Made by a program: the position numbers and the translations under genes. Positions 25,698-38,225 of a stretch of DNA of 64,000 bases are shown piece after piece. Under the pieces are notes generated by a model. It saw nothing but the letters and a program-made list of their open reading frames with translations, ran no database searches and was not told the DNA's origin. The DNA is from Martelella endophytica. Its GTDB lineage: Bacteria; Pseudomonadota; Alphaproteobacteria; Rhizobiales; Rhizobiaceae. The stretch covers positions 3,334,273 through 3,398,272 of the forward strand of contig NZ_CP010803.1 in assembly GCF_000960975.1 (NCBI RefSeq), in the 5' to 3' direction. How positions within the stretch are numbered: the first letter of the stretch is position 1; the number at the start of each line of letters is the position of its first letter.

Positions 25698-26117
25698 TTA
25701 CAGCTTTTTCTGCAGAAAGATCCGGTCGCGGCCGGCAACGAAGTCCTTGAGACGGCCATACTCGACAAAGCCGTGGCGCTGATAGGTCTTCAGTGCCACC
25801 GGATTGAAGGTGTCGATATAGGCCGAATGGCAGCCACGCTTCAGCGCCTCGGCCTCGGCGGCCGCGAGCATGCGGGCGGCCACGCCCTGACCGCGGAGGC
25901 TTTCACCGACCCAGAGCCGCTGCACATAGAGCCAGCCCCAGGAGGTCATGCCGTTGATTCCCGCCGCAACCGCGCCGTTCCCGTCGCGCACCAGCACGGT
26001 CAGCAGCATGCGCTGCTGCGGCCCGACCTCGGCTTCGTTGAAGGTGGTCAGGTTTTGATCGATGACCGCGACATCGGCGTCGGCGGGCGTGGCAGTGACG
26101 GAAATTTCGAGCGGCAT
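25698..26117 (-). CDS. GNAT family N-acetyltransferase
   Basis: 139-residue GNAT-fold acetyltransferase. Acetyl-CoA-binding motif A is RLWVGESLRGQGVAARML (Q/RxxGxG/A), followed by YIDTFNPVALKTYQRHGFVEYGRL. The frame opens at 26186, but ATG 26117 (MPLEISVTATPADADV) gives the expected start. Substrate is not predictable. It ends beside the empty stretch and starts 116 bp from tRNA-Asn on the same strand. Confidence 0.85.
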   Translation of the reverse strand: MPLEISVTATPADADVAVIDQNLTTFNEAEVGPQQRMLLTVLVRDGNGAVAAGINGMTSWGWLYVQRLWVGESLRGQGVAARMLAAAEAEALKRGCHSAYIDTFNPVALKTYQRHGFVEYGRLKDFVAGRDRIFLQKKL

Positions 26118-26233
26118 GGCACCAGAACCGGGAAAGGGAAGGCTGGCCGCGACCATATCGTGCCATCCCAAAATCACAAACATCATTCGCCAAGGGCGCG
26201 ATGATGGCAGGTCGGAACGGTCTTGAAGAAAAG

Positions 26234-26308
26234 TGGCTCCCCGGGTCGGATTCGAACCGACGACCTATCGATTAACAGTCGAGTGCTCTACCGCTGAGCT
26301 ACCAGGGA
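26234..26308 (-). tRNA. tRNA-Asn (anticodon GTT)
   Basis: 75 nt on the minus strand including an encoded CCA. Acceptor TCCCTGG pairs with CCGGGGA through one G-T pair. The D arm GCTCAGCGGTAGAGC, anticodon loop CTGTTAA (GTT, Asn) and T arm GTCGGTTCGAATCCGAC are all canonical. Confidence 0.97.
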
Positions 26309-26458
26309 ACATTCGCGCCGGATGGGCGCTGCGGTGTGAGCGGGTTAATACAAATGGCGGGACGATTTGCCAAGCCCTTTCTCGAAAAAAACATAGGAAT
26401 TTTGTGGCGGCGGAAATCGAGCCGCTGCGATGACGCTCTGACGTCGATAAGGGGCGGT

Positions 26459-27118
26459 CTAGCGGCGTAAGATATTGCCGCCGTCGCCGTTGCGCTCGCC
26501 GCGTTGCAGATCGCGCATCGTCTGTTCGATTCCTTTTCGCGCGCGCCTGCCTCTTAACTGATGAGCGGAATAGGTTCGCGGGGACAACAGCAACCTGTCA
26601 TCCTTTTTGATGACGTCGAAAATTCGTTCCGCCGCCGCGGGCTTGTCCTCCGACGTATAGGTGGCGACGATGACAATGCGGACGCTGTCGATGGTCTCAA
26701 ACGCATCGAAATCGGGCGGCGACATCTTTCCAATGAGCTGGCGGAACGTACCGATATCGATGTGCTCACCGGACTGGAGCGGCCCCTGGAACAGTCGGGT
26801 TCGCGAGTCGGACGTATCTTCGTCATCAATGTTGAGGTTGCTCAGCGAATAGCTCAATTGCTTGCATTCACCGTCCTCCTCCTGAACGGTGAAATCGAGC
26901 AGGACCGCGTCGATATAGATCGGCCTTGCGCTCATGTTGGCGACCAGGCAATGACCATCAAGCGTCGGACCGGCGCCCCTGTTGATCAGGATTTTCGCCC
27001 GGCGCCCCTCACGGTAGCTGCCGAACAGCAGTTGCAGGTAGACCGCCCAGATGACAATGGTGGCAAGGCTACCGAGCGCGCTCAGCGCGCCCGAATATTC
27101 ATTGATCCAGCTCCACAT
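26459..27118 (-). CDS. Membrane-anchored protein of unknown function
   Basis: 219-residue protein with one N-terminal membrane segment (ALSALGSLATIVIWAVYLQLLF, given for its position about 11-32; longer motif truncated here) and a soluble domain rich in beta structure (ILINRGAGPTLDGHCLVANM, RPIYIDAVLLDF). I do not recognise a family. The start at 27118 (MWSWINEYSG) is favoured because codons farther upstream overlap the MscS gene and are low complexity. It lies 49 bp downstream of the mechanosensitive channel gene on the same strand, so a membrane or osmotic role is possible but unproven. Confidence 0.65.
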   Translation of the reverse strand: MWSWINEYSGALSALGSLATIVIWAVYLQLLFGSYREGRRAKILINRGAGPTLDGHCLVANMSARPIYIDAVLLDFTVQEEDGECKQLSYSLSNLNIDDEDTSDSRTRLFQGPLQSGEHIDIGTFRQLIGKMSPPDFDAFETIDSVRIVIVATYTSEDKPAAAERIFDVIKKDDRLLLSPRTYSAHQLRGRRARKGIEQTMRDLQRGERNGDGGNILRR

Positions 27119-27167
27119 CGTTTCGCTCCTCTGGCCAAGGGCTACCGAACGGCGGAGGTGGGCTTTC

Positions 27168-29102
27168 TCAGGCCTCCGGCTCGCTTTTGACTTCCGCCCC
27201 CTGTTTTCCAACGGGATGCGGCGCGTTCGGTTCCGGCAAGTCGTCGCGGGACAGGTAGACGGTGGAGGAGGGGAAGGCGAAGCTGGCGCCATTGTCGTCG
27301 ATGATATCGCGGATATTGATCAGCAGTTCTTCCTGTACGGCGAGGAAGACGTTGATGTCGGCGGCGGCGATATTGGCATAGATGTCGATCAGCATTGCCG
27401 AATCGCCATATTCCACCAGCCGCACGCGCAGCGGCGATTCGAGCACGCTTTCATGCGCTTCGAGCATCGCCCGGATACCGTCCATGACGCTGTTGAGCGT
27501 CGCCTTGTCGGTCTGGTAGCGCAGGCCCATCTTGTGGCGGAACAGAAATACGTCGCGTTGACTGAAATTGGTGATCTTGCGCTTCACCAGGTCGGCATTC
27601 GCGACGATGATGAGCGTCCGGTCAAGCGCGCGGATGCGGGTCGAGCGGATGCCGATCTCTTCCACCGTGCCGGCGGTGTCGTCGAACTGGAAGAAGTCGC
27701 CGACGCGCACGATCCGGTCGGCATAGAGGATCAGGCCGCTGATGAAGTTTTCCAGCGTCGGCTGGGCGGCGAGCGCGATGGCGAGGCCGCCTACACCGAG
27801 ACCGGCGACAACGCCGTAGATCGGGATGCCGATCCGGGTCGCGCCATAGCCGAGCACGATGATGGCGACAACGAAGGAGACGACCCTGAAGCCGGTGCGT
27901 ACCAGGCTGGCATCGAGGCTCGCGCGGCCGAGATTGGGGCTGCGGATCGTCAGAAGATAGATGGTCTGCAGCAACTGATAGGTGAGCCACGCGGCGGCCG
28001 ACCAGATGACGGCGCTGATCGCGGTCGTGACGATCTGCAGCAGGTCGCCGGTGATGTTGATCTGCTCCTCGCACAGGAAGTGGAACAGGTTGGCCGCGAG
28101 AATTACCAGAAGAGGCGCGACAATGCGGCGCATTTGCCGGGCTGCAGGATCGAGCGGCACGGACCGGCGCGCGTTCCAGCGGCCGTAGACGGCAAAGGCG
28201 AAGACAAAGACCAACGTGGTGACGATGAGGGCGATCCATTGCCAATAGGCCTGGCCGGCAAAATTGAGTTGCAGCCAGAGCGGGCCATCGAGAATGAACT
28301 CGTACCACCGCGGCGCGACGAGATTGCCCGGCGTATAGATATAGTACTGGAAGAGGTCCTCACCCCGGTCGGAGACGAGGGGCAGGGCCTTCACCGCCTC
28401 ATAATCATCTGGAATCTGATCGACCGTGGCAGCGGTGAAAAGGTACTCGCCCGCCTGCGGGCCCTCCGTCTGCCGCGCAATGGTGAGGCTTGTGCCGGGA
28501 ATGATCCACCGGTTCGGGATGAGGCTTTCGTCATCGGACGAAATGGCGCCGGCCGGCAGGCCCGGGACGTCAGCAGTCGGCGGCAGGTAGATGCGGTCGA
28601 GGATTTCCTGGAGCTGCAGCACGACCTCGATGCTCGCGCGTTCGCGCGAGGCCGCCGGTATGTTGGACATGTCGAAGGTCCGCGCAGCCTTTTCCAGAAG
28701 CGACTGGACCAGAACGAGGTCTTTCTTCTGCTGGCTCGTCATGAAGAAGGTGTCGCCGTCGAAATAGCCGTCGCGGACGTTGAGCCAGAGCTTGTTAGCC
28801 GCTTCCAGTATCATCAGGAAGCTCTCCAGCGTCGCCCGCGGGCTGCGCGTGTCGGGCGGCGAGATCGGATTGCTGACAAGCCGGCCATAGCGTTCCCTGA
28901 TGCCCGGATCGTCCTGGGCTTCGTCGATGATGCTTTCGACGAGATCGGCCGTGGTGCTGCGCCCGGCCGCAGCCTGCTCGGCGCCGACGGTCGGCAGACT
29001 GACGTGTGGCAGAACGGCGACCAAAAGGGTGGCCAGCGCTATCACGACCACGATCAGCGCCGTGCGCACGCGCCGGCTTCCTCTCTCTCTGTCAATTTCC
29101 AT
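27168..29102 (-). CDS. Mechanosensitive ion channel, MscS family (large)
   Basis: 644-residue inner-membrane channel. An N-terminal membrane anchor and a periplasmic domain (about 30-270) precede four to five membrane helices. The pore helix GVVAGLGVGGLAIALAAQP (about 425-445) and NFISGLILYADRIVRVGDF are the MscS signature, followed by the beta domain (GTVEEIGIRSTRIRALDRT) and a C-terminal cytosolic cage. Members of this size gate ion flux on hypo-osmotic shock. A small membrane protein gene follows in the same direction. Confidence 0.92.
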   Translation of the reverse strand: MEIDRERGSRRVRTALIVVVIALATLLVAVLPHVSLPTVGAEQAAAGRSTTADLVESIIDEAQDDPGIRERYGRLVSNPISPPDTRSPRATLESFLMILEAANKLWLNVRDGYFDGDTFFMTSQQKKDLVLVQSLLEKAARTFDMSNIPAASRERASIEVVLQLQEILDRIYLPPTADVPGLPAGAISSDDESLIPNRWIIPGTSLTIARQTEGPQAGEYLFTAATVDQIPDDYEAVKALPLVSDRGEDLFQYYIYTPGNLVAPRWYEFILDGPLWLQLNFAGQAYWQWIALIVTTLVFVFAFAVYGRWNARRSVPLDPAARQMRRIVAPLLVILAANLFHFLCEEQINITGDLLQIVTTAISAVIWSAAAWLTYQLLQTIYLLTIRSPNLGRASLDASLVRTGFRVVSFVVAIIVLGYGATRIGIPIYGVVAGLGVGGLAIALAAQPTLENFISGLILYADRIVRVGDFFQFDDTAGTVEEIGIRSTRIRALDRTLIIVANADLVKRKITNFSQRDVFLFRHKMGLRYQTDKATLNSVMDGIRAMLEAHESVLESPLRVRLVEYGDSAMLIDIYANIAAADINVFLAVQEELLINIRDIIDDNGASFAFPSSTVYLSRDDLPEPNAPHPVGKQGAEVKSEPEA

Positions 29103-29345
29103 CTCGCCCCATCCTGTCCTGACGTTCCCACCCTGGCGCCTTATAACGTTCGCCTAAAACAAGCCTAACCGATTTCCGACGTGATTCGGCAAGGGGCGGA
29201 TAGATTTCTGCAAAAACTTGGATCGGGTCGCATGACAGCGGCGGAGCGCCAAATCGCGAAACCAGCTGCGGTTTTCAGAAATTCCTCTTGCGCGGCCCGG
29301 ATAAAATCGCTAACTCGCAGCCCACGTTCGATGAAACGGACGCGG

Positions 29346-29419
29346 GGCCTCGTGGCGGAGTGGTGACGCAGAGGACTGCAAATCCTTGCACGCCGGTTCG
29401 ATTCCGGCCGAGGCCTCCA
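29346..29419 (+). tRNA. tRNA-Cys (anticodon GCA)
   Basis: 74 nt with encoded CCA. Acceptor GGCCTCG/CGAGGCC with discriminator T, D arm GGCGGAGTGGT, anticodon loop CTGCAAA (GCA, Cys), T arm GCCGGTTCGATTCCGGC. Confidence 0.97.
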
Positions 29420-29698
29420 AATCCCCCCACATTGATTGCTTGTTCCCTTGCCTTGCGCCACGCGCAGCAAGTCGCTTCAGCTTGCCTTGCAGACGAGTTG
29501 GCGAGATGTTGCCTCTGCAAAATATTTCCACCCGCCCTTGAATGTCGCAAACTGCCCGGAATGTTGGGCTGAGCGCAGCCACCGGAAGCGGGGAGGGGGC
29601 GTCTTTTGGGCAACGGGAGCGGGCTCGGCAACCACTGATTAAGGTTTCTTTTCTATTCAATACGGGTGTGTGACAGCCCTTCGAATGGTCCTGAAAGA

Positions 29699-32149
29699 AT
29701 GCCTTTTTCGCGTTATCCAAGCCTCCATTCCAGCGCCGCTGGCAAAACCTCCGACGACAAGACGGCGGAGGTTAATCTGCCTGAGCAGCGTGCAGCCATA
29801 CTGGATCCCGATCAGCTGCCGAGCTGGCAGCGGCCATTCGTGCTCGGACCGAATGTCCGGTTCACGCGCACGCCGCACAAGCGCCAGCCGATCGGCGATG
29901 TTGGCCCCTCCGGGGCGGTCACTTCGCCGGCGGTCGCGCTGCAGACGCAATTGGCGGAGGCGCTTTCGGAGGGGCAAGCGGAGCAAACGGCAAGTGACCC
30001 GGTCGAAATCTCGCCGCCTCAAGACATTGAGACGGCAGCACCGCCACCAAATCCGACGCCTGTCGATTTCCTTTGCCGCCCGATCCGCCGCCCACAGCAG
30101 AATGCCTCCATGACCGAAATAGCCGAAGCCAGAACCGAACAGCTGGAAATCGTGGAAGAGCGTCATCCTGACGCTGCGGAATCGGTCGCCCCCGTCGAGA
30201 AGGCGGCAAAGGCCGAACGGTCCTTCGCCTTCATTCCCGATGGGCTGGCTTTCGAAATGATGGGGCTCGGCCTGATCGGCGAAGCCGATGAGGTGGCGCC
30301 GGAGCCCGTAGCGGAAGAGCCTCGCCCCGCTGCGGCGCTTGTCGCGCCGGTGCCCGTCGAGCCGGCGCCAGCCGCAGCCCCGGAAGCGCCTGAGGCGCCA
30401 TCGCCGGTATCGCTTTATCGCCAGGTCACCCTGCGTGCGCCCGAGCCTGCCTCAGCGCCCGTTCCCGAGGAACCGGTGGAGGATCTGGTCGAGGAAGAGG
30501 ACGGCTTCGACGAGGATGACCCGGCCGAGGTGGAATTTTACGAAGCGGCGGAAGATGAAATCGATGATGAAGACGACGAGACGCCGGCTGAGCCGCAACG
30601 CCGCGTCTTCGTGCAGGAGCCGGTAACGGACTTCGTCTTCCCCTCGATCGACCTGCTGCAGTCGCAACGCCACGATGAGGTGAGCGAGCTCAGCCAGGAG
30701 GTTCTGGAACAAAGTGCCGGTCTTCTTGAGAGCATTCTCGAAGATTTCGGCGTGAAGGGCGAGATCATCGATGTCCGCCCGGGACCGGTGGTCACGCTTT
30801 ACGAATTCGAGCCGGCGCCCGGCGTGAAGTCGTCGCGCGTCATCAATCTCTCCGATGATATCGCCCGGTCGATGTCGGCGCTTTCGGCGCGCGTCGCGGT
30901 CATCCCCGGTCGCAACGTGATCGGCATCGAGCTGCCGAACGAGGAGCGCGAGACGGTCTATCTGCGCGAGTTGTTCGAAAGCCGGCCCTACATGACAACC
31001 GATTTCCGGCTGCCGCTCTGCCTCGGCAAGACGATCGGCGGTGAGCCCGTCGTCGCCGAACTGGCCAAGATGCCGCATCTTCTGGTGGCTGGCACCACGG
31101 GGTCGGGCAAATCGGTGGCGATCAACACCATGATCCTGTCCTTGCTCTATCATCTGCGGCCGGAAGAATGCCGGTTGATCATGGTCGACCCGAAAATGCT
31201 GGAGCTCTCCGTCTATGACGGCATTCCGCATCTGCTGACGCCGGTCGTGACCGACCCGAAGAAGGCCGTGCTGGCGCTGAAATGGGCCGTGCGCGAAATG
31301 GAGGAGCGCTATCGCAAGATGTCGCGCCTCGGCGTGCGCAACATCGACGGCTTCAACGAGCGCGTCGCCGAGGCGCGGGCCTCCGGCGAGACGATCATGG
31401 TCAGCGTGCCGACCGGCTTCGACCGCAGCACGGGCGAACAGACCTTCGAGGAGCAGGAGCTCGATCTTTCGGCGCTGCCCTATATCGTCGTCATCGTTGA
31501 CGAGATGGCGGACCTGATGATGGTTGCCGGCAAGGAGATCGAAGGCACGATCCAGCGGCTGGCGCAGATGGCCCGCGCTGCCGGCATCCACCTGATCATG
31601 GCCACCCAGCGTCCCTCCGTCGATGTCATCACCGGCACGATCAAGGCGAACTTCCCGACGCGGATTTCCTTCCAGGTAACCTCGCGGATCGACAGCCGCA
31701 CCATCCTCGGCGAGCAGGGGGCCGAATATCTCCTCGGTCAGGGTGACATGCTGCACATGAAAGGCGGCGGGCGGATCGCGCGCGTCCATGGCCCCTTCGT
31801 TTCGGACCACGAGGTTGAAAAGGTCGTCGCTCATCTGAAGCGCCAGGGTACGCCAACCTATCTCGGCAGCGTCACCGTTGACGAAGAAGGCGAGAGCGAG
31901 GACGACAGCGCCGTGTTCGATGCAACGGACATGGGGTCGGCGGGGGACGATGGCGACGATCTCTACGAAAAGGCCGTACGCATCATCCAGCGTGACAAGA
32001 AGTGCTCGACATCCTATATCCAGCGTCGTCTGTCGATCGGCTATAACCGGGCCGCCTCTCTGGTGGAGCGAATGGAGCTGGAAGGACTTGTCGGACCCGC
32101 CAATCACGTCGGCAAACGCGAAATTCTAGACACCGGCGCCGCGAGCTGA
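29699..32149 (+). CDS. ftsK: DNA translocase FtsK (soluble form lacking the N-terminal membrane domain)
   Basis: 816-residue FtsK/SpoIIIE translocase that pumps DNA toward dif during chromosome dimer resolution. It opens with a soluble Pro/Ala/Glu-rich linker (about 1-320) containing acidic runs; there are no hydrophobic segments, so the usual four-helix membrane domain is absent. The motor has Walker [15 protein letters not shown] and Walker [15 protein letters not shown]. The C-terminal gamma winged helix ([18 protein letters not shown]) that reads KOPS is intact. A GTG at 29666 is an alternative start. Rhizobia commonly carry both a membrane and a soluble FtsK; this is the soluble kind. 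Confidence 0.9.
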   Translation: MPFSRYPSLHSSAAGKTSDDKTAEVNLPEQRAAILDPDQLPSWQRPFVLGPNVRFTRTPHKRQPIGDVGPSGAVTSPAVALQTQLAEALSEGQAEQTASDPVEISPPQDIETAAPPPNPTPVDFLCRPIRRPQQNASMTEIAEARTEQLEIVEERHPDAAESVAPVEKAAKAERSFAFIPDGLAFEMMGLGLIGEADEVAPEPVAEEPRPAAALVAPVPVEPAPAAAPEAPEAPSPVSLYRQVTLRAPEPASAPVPEEPVEDLVEEEDGFDEDDPAEVEFYEAAEDEIDDEDDETPAEPQRRVFVQEPVTDFVFPSIDLLQSQRHDEVSELSQEVLEQSAGLLESILEDFGVKGEIIDVRPGPVVTLYEFEPAPGVKSSRVINLSDDIARSMSALSARVAVIPGRNVIGIELPNEERETVYLRELFESRPYMTTDFRLPLCLGKTIGGEPVVAELAKMPHLLVAGTTGSGKSVAINTMILSLLYHLRPEECRLIMVDPKMLELSVYDGIPHLLTPVVTDPKKAVLALKWAVREMEERYRKMSRLGVRNIDGFNERVAEARASGETIMVSVPTGFDRSTGEQTFEEQELDLSALPYIVVIVDEMADLMMVAGKEIEGTIQRLAQMARAAGIHLIMATQRPSVDVITGTIKANFPTRISFQVTSRIDSRTILGEQGAEYLLGQGDMLHMKGGGRIARVHGPFVSDHEVEKVVAHLKRQGTPTYLGSVTVDEEGESEDDSAVFDATDMGSAGDDGDDLYEKAVRIIQRDKKCSTSYIQRRLSIGYNRAASLVERMELEGLVGPANHVGKREILDTGAAS

Positions 32150-32614
32150 GGGAGGCCCTGGGCCGATTCTGACAAAAAAGTGAGCATTTTTTGCTGACGC
32201 GGTGGCGGTTCGAGCCATTGTCGGGTGTCATGGGCAGTTGCCCGGAATTTGCTGCATTTCCCTTTTGGGCTTCAGCGAAGCGCGTGCTCGCATCGGAGCA
32301 TGTGCCTCAATCTTAACAATCGTCAATATCCGGTGCATTGGCGGCGGAAGTCTGGATCTCGCGGGCGCGGCTACGACGCCTGCCGAGCGCGATTAAAAGG
32401 TTGCATCTAAACAAATAAGTGTGGACTTTTTACATATTTCGGTTTTGGAATATGATCGCGCTGTCATCGTGCTCTATCACGCAAGCCTCTGAAAAAAAAG
32501 GAACCGCCGGCATTTTTCCTTCGTTGTTGTACACGCGACCCGATCAATTTTTCTGGTCGCAAGCGAGACAACAAAACAGGGGCCGGCCTCGGAGGCGGTC
32601 GAACGGAGGACATA
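32150..32614. other. Intergenic region upstream of the repeat-protein gene
   Basis: 465 bp between ftsK and the repeat protein. The second half is AT-richer (32390-32560) with runs TTTTTACATATTTC and GAAAAAAAAGG and probably holds the promoter and a long leader. A strong GGAGGA ribosome site at 32605 serves ATG 32615. No convincing gene or structured RNA is seen. Confidence 0.5.
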
Positions 32615-33457
32615 ATGATTACGCGTTCCATGAAATCCAAACTTCTCGCCGGCGTTCTTTTGGGCGGCTCGGTGATGTTCGTTGCTTCGACCCCGGCGCG
32701 GGCGCTTGACGTCAATATCGGTGGCGAAAACGGCATTAGTGCCAGCGTCAATGTCGGTCAGAATGAAGGCGGCGGCCTGGGAGCCGATGTTGGCGCCAGT
32801 GTTGGCGGCAGCAACGGTGTGAATGCCGACGTGGGCGCCGACGTCGGTGGCGGCCAGGCAGTCGGCGCCGATGTTGATGCTTCGGTAGGCGGTTCGAACG
32901 GCGTCAACGCCGATGCGAATGCAAGCGTCGGCGGCGGCCAGGCCGTTGATGCCGATGCCAGTGCGAGCGTGGGTGGTTCGAGCGGCGTGAACGCCAATGC
33001 CTCTGCCGATGTCGGCGGTGGTCAGGGTGTCAGCGCGGATGTCTCGGCAAACACCGGCAGCGACAGTGGCCTTAGTGCCGACGTTGGCCTTGGTATTGGC
33101 GGCGGCAGCGGTATCGATGCGGATGTTGATGTTGGCATCGGCGGCGGAAACGGCGGCGGCGGCAATGGCGGTGGCGGCGGAAACGGCGGCGGCGGCATTG
33201 GCGGTGGCGATAACGGCGGCGGCATGGGCGGCGGCGGGAACGGCGGTGGTGCTGTTGGCGGCGGTGGCTCGAACGGCGGTGGCGATGGCCAGATGCCTCC
33301 GAACCGCAACGACGGTCGTCTGGTCCTTGCCTTCGATAATCTGTCGAGCGGCGAGAAGCAGGTCGTCCGTCAGCAGTGCGGTCGCGTGATGCAGTCGCCC
33401 GGTTCCTACGATTCGGGACTGCAGCGGCTCTGCCAGCTGGTCAACCGCTATCGTTGA
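32615..33457 (+). CDS. Secreted protein with 14-residue tandem repeats and Gly-rich linker
   Basis: 280-residue exported protein of unknown function. Signal peptide about 1-30 (ending PARA). Residues 30-174 are about ten tandem 14-residue units of consensus ADVxAxVGGSxGVN; two unit types (ending GGSNGVN and GGGQAVx) alternate, so the higher-order period is 28 residues. Residues 176-226 are nearly pure Gly/Asn. Residues 229-280 form a compact conserved-looking domain with two Cys (LSSGEKQVVRQQCGRV...RLCQLVNR). Alternating Val in the repeats suggests stacked beta strands. An adhesin, fibre or matrix role is a guess. ATG 32615 follows GGAGGA. Confidence 0.75.
   Translation: MITRSMKSKLLAGVLLGGSVMFVASTPARALDVNIGGENGISASVNVGQNEGGGLGADVGASVGGSNGVNADVGADVGGGQAVGADVDASVGGSNGVNADANASVGGGQAVDADASASVGGSSGVNANASADVGGGQGVSADVSANTGSDSGLSADVGLGIGGGSGIDADVDVGIGGGNGGGGNGGGGGNGGGGIGGGDNGGGMGGGGNGGGAVGGGGSNGGGDGQMPPNRNDGRLVLAFDNLSSGEKQVVRQQCGRVMQSPGSYDSGLQRLCQLVNRYR
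32702..33136 (+). repeat. Tandem 42-bp coding repeats (28-residue alternating period)
   Basis: DNA encoding about ten 14-residue units in register without indels (unit starts every 42 bp, e.g. 32783, 32825, 32867, 32909, 32951). Units diverge at the DNA level, so the array is old and probably maintained by selection on the protein. Confidence 0.8.
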
Positions 33458-33645
33458 TCCGGAAAATCAGGAAACCGAAGAGGCGTGCCGCAGGGCGCGC
33501 CTTTTTGGTTTGTCGCATTGAGGCGTCTCAAAATCTCCGAGATGTCCACTCCCGCCTTGCCTTGGAAGTTCGGCGCATTTATGAAAAGGCAAAGCCGGTT
33601 CATCCGGCATGCGGCGCAGCAAGAGCTTTCTAGAGGTTGATGGCC

Positions 33646-34317
33646 ATGATGAATTTCGAAACGGCGCGTATCAAGATGGTGGAAAACCAGATACGCACCA
33701 CGGATGTCACATCGCACCCCGTGATTTCTGCATTCCTTTCTGTTCCGCGCGAAGCCTTTCTTCCGCCTGAAATGAAGGCGCTTGCCTATATCGACGAAGA
33801 CATCCCGGTGAAGGCCGCAACGCCCGAAAGCCCGGCCCGCTACATGATGGAACCGTCGCCGCTCGCGAAGCTGGTGCAGCTGATGGATGTCGACAAGGAA
33901 GACGTGGTCCTGGTGGTCGGCGCGGGCGAGGGCTATGCGTCGGCGATTCTGTCGCTGCTTGCCGGCTCGGTGGTCGCTGTCGAAAGCGACGCGGACCTCG
34001 CCGAAGCAGCAAGCCAGAATTTCCTCGAACTCGGTTATGACAATGCCGCCGTGGTCACGGGACCGCTGGAGGAGGGCTGTCCCTCCGAGGCGCCTTACGA
34101 CGTCATCTTCATCAACGGCGCCGTCGAATATGTACCCGAGGCCATTCTGGAGCAGCTTCGCGAAGGTGGGCGACTTGTCTGCGTCGAAGGTTTCGGCCAC
34201 GCCGCCCGGGCAAAGGTCTTCCGTCGCGAGGACGACATTTTCTCCGATACCGCCTTCTTCAACGCCGCCGTCAAGCCTCTTCCGGGGTTCGTCCGCCCGA
34301 AGGAATTCGTCTTCTAG
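33646..34317 (+). CDS. pcm: Protein-L-isoaspartate O-methyltransferase
   Basis: Methylates isoaspartyl residues in damaged proteins using SAM. ~223 residues in the alphaproteobacterial PCMT pattern: ARIKMVENQIRTTDVTSHPV opening, VPREAFLPPEMKALAYIDED and the SAM motif VVLVVGAGEGYASAILS. The canonical motif I is slightly altered (VGAGEGY for IGTGSGY), as often in this rhizobial branch, so methylation activity is probable but not certain. Alternative starts at 33637 (TTG) and 33640 exist; ATG 33646 has the best spacing to AGAGG. In many Rhizobiales a tolC gene follows, but here popZ follows. Confidence 0.88.
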   Translation: MMNFETARIKMVENQIRTTDVTSHPVISAFLSVPREAFLPPEMKALAYIDEDIPVKAATPESPARYMMEPSPLAKLVQLMDVDKEDVVLVVGAGEGYASAILSLLAGSVVAVESDADLAEAASQNFLELGYDNAAVVTGPLEEGCPSEAPYDVIFINGAVEYVPEAILEQLREGGRLVCVEGFGHAARAKVFRREDDIFSDTAFFNAAVKPLPGFVRPKEFVF

Positions 34318-34461
34318 AGCCGAATGTGATGGTCGCCTGCTGTTCAGAAAGCTGTGTACAGCGCTGAAAATGCGGGGGATTCCCTCGGGTGAAGGCTTGG
34401 TTTAGCCTATTCTTTCCAAGTGTGTTTGAGTCGCGCGCCGCAAGGCGCAGGAAGGTCAGGA

Positions 34462-35061
34462 ATGGCGCAGCCGAAGATGCAGCAGGAACCCACCATGGAG
34501 GAGATCCTCGCTTCGATCCGCCGGATTATCGACAGCGGTGAAGAGCAGGGAGCCGAACGCGGGACGCGCGGTTCGCGTTATGAAGAACCCGCCGCCGAGC
34601 TTCCCGAAGCGGAAGCTGACGAGTGGCAGACGCCTGCAAATCGTGATCCCGTTGTGGTCTCGCGGACCTATTCCGGCGAAGTGGATATGCCTGCAGCGCC
34701 TGAGGCCGAGGAGCCTGCGGTTGCCGATCAGCCGGAGATGCGCGAGACGTCGCAGGCGGTCTATCCGGGCTCGCTCAGCGAAGTCGCCGCCCAGGTGCGC
34801 GCGGCCTCCGCCTCCGAGCCGGAAGCCGAGGAAGTTCCGTCCGCCGACGATGACGCCCTTCTTTCTTCGGATACCGAACGGCGTATCGGCGATGCCCTTC
34901 GTGAGCTCTCCGCGGCGCTGGAACAGGAGGGCGCGCGCAGCATGGAGGAAATCGTCGCGGAAGAGCTGCGTCCGTTGCTGCGGGAATGGCTTGAGGAGCA
35001 CATGCCGTCCATCGTCGAAACGATGGTGGCGAAGGAAATCGAAAGAATGCGCAAGCGCTGA
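34462..35061 (+). CDS. popZ: Cell-pole organizing protein PopZ (DUF2497 family)
   Basis: 199-residue polar scaffold protein. The N-terminal helix MAQPKMQQEPTMEEILASI and the C-terminal oligomerisation helices (LRPLLREWLEEHMPSIVETM, VAKEIERMRKR) are the two conserved ends of DUF2497/PopZ. Between them is an acidic Pro/Glu-rich disordered linker. PopZ self-assembles at poles and anchors the ParB-parS complex; in Rhizobiales it marks the new, growing pole. It is 145 bp after pcm and 176 bp before valS, with a terminator after it. Confidence 0.88.
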   Translation: MAQPKMQQEPTMEEILASIRRIIDSGEEQGAERGTRGSRYEEPAAELPEAEADEWQTPANRDPVVVSRTYSGEVDMPAAPEAEEPAVADQPEMRETSQAVYPGSLSEVAAQVRAASASEPEAEEVPSADDDALLSSDTERRIGDALRELSAALEQEGARSMEEIVAEELRPLLREWLEEHMPSIVETMVAKEIERMRKR

Positions 35062-35086
35062 AAATCGGGGGATTTTCACCTTTCGG

Positions 35087-35112
35087 GCCGCCCCATGGAG
35101 GGCGGCTTTTTT
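35087..35112 (+). terminator. Terminator of popZ
   Basis: Stem GCCGCC/GGCGGC with loop CCATGGAG followed by TTTTTTATT, 25 bp after the popZ stop codon. Confidence 0.88.
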
Positions 35113-35236
35113 ATTGACAGGCCGGAAGCCAAGCGCTTAACAACGTCAGGCCGTCAAGGGGCCGCAGTTTCGTGGAAGAAACAGCGGTAACAAGCCCCGC
35201 AATGAACCTTTGTTCCAGTCAGGAATTGGCACAGAC

Positions 35237-38149
<2,913 letters not shown>

Positions 38150-38167
38150 TTTCTAGCCGATTACAGA

Positions 38168-38208
38168 AAAGGGCGGTGCCTTTGTGCGAGGCGCCGCCCT
38201 TTTTTTTG
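38168..38208 (+). terminator. Terminator of valS
   Basis: Long imperfect GC-rich stem (GGGCGGTGCC/GGCGCCGCCC) followed by eight T, about 20 bp after the valS stop and facing the convergent SDR gene. Confidence 0.9.
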
Positions 38209-38225
38209 TTTAGGGCCTCGCGCGC

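Noticed and set aside
25469..25768. Small gene on the minus strand in the gap after DUF4189
   Set aside because: Overlaps the acetyltransferase end, Ser/Arg-rich, no ribosome site and no family resemblance.
32702..33300. Periodic repeat resembling a CRISPR or microsatellite
   Set aside because: Period is 42 bp in frame with diverged units, inside a signal-peptide-bearing gene; spacers and conserved palindromic repeats are lacking.
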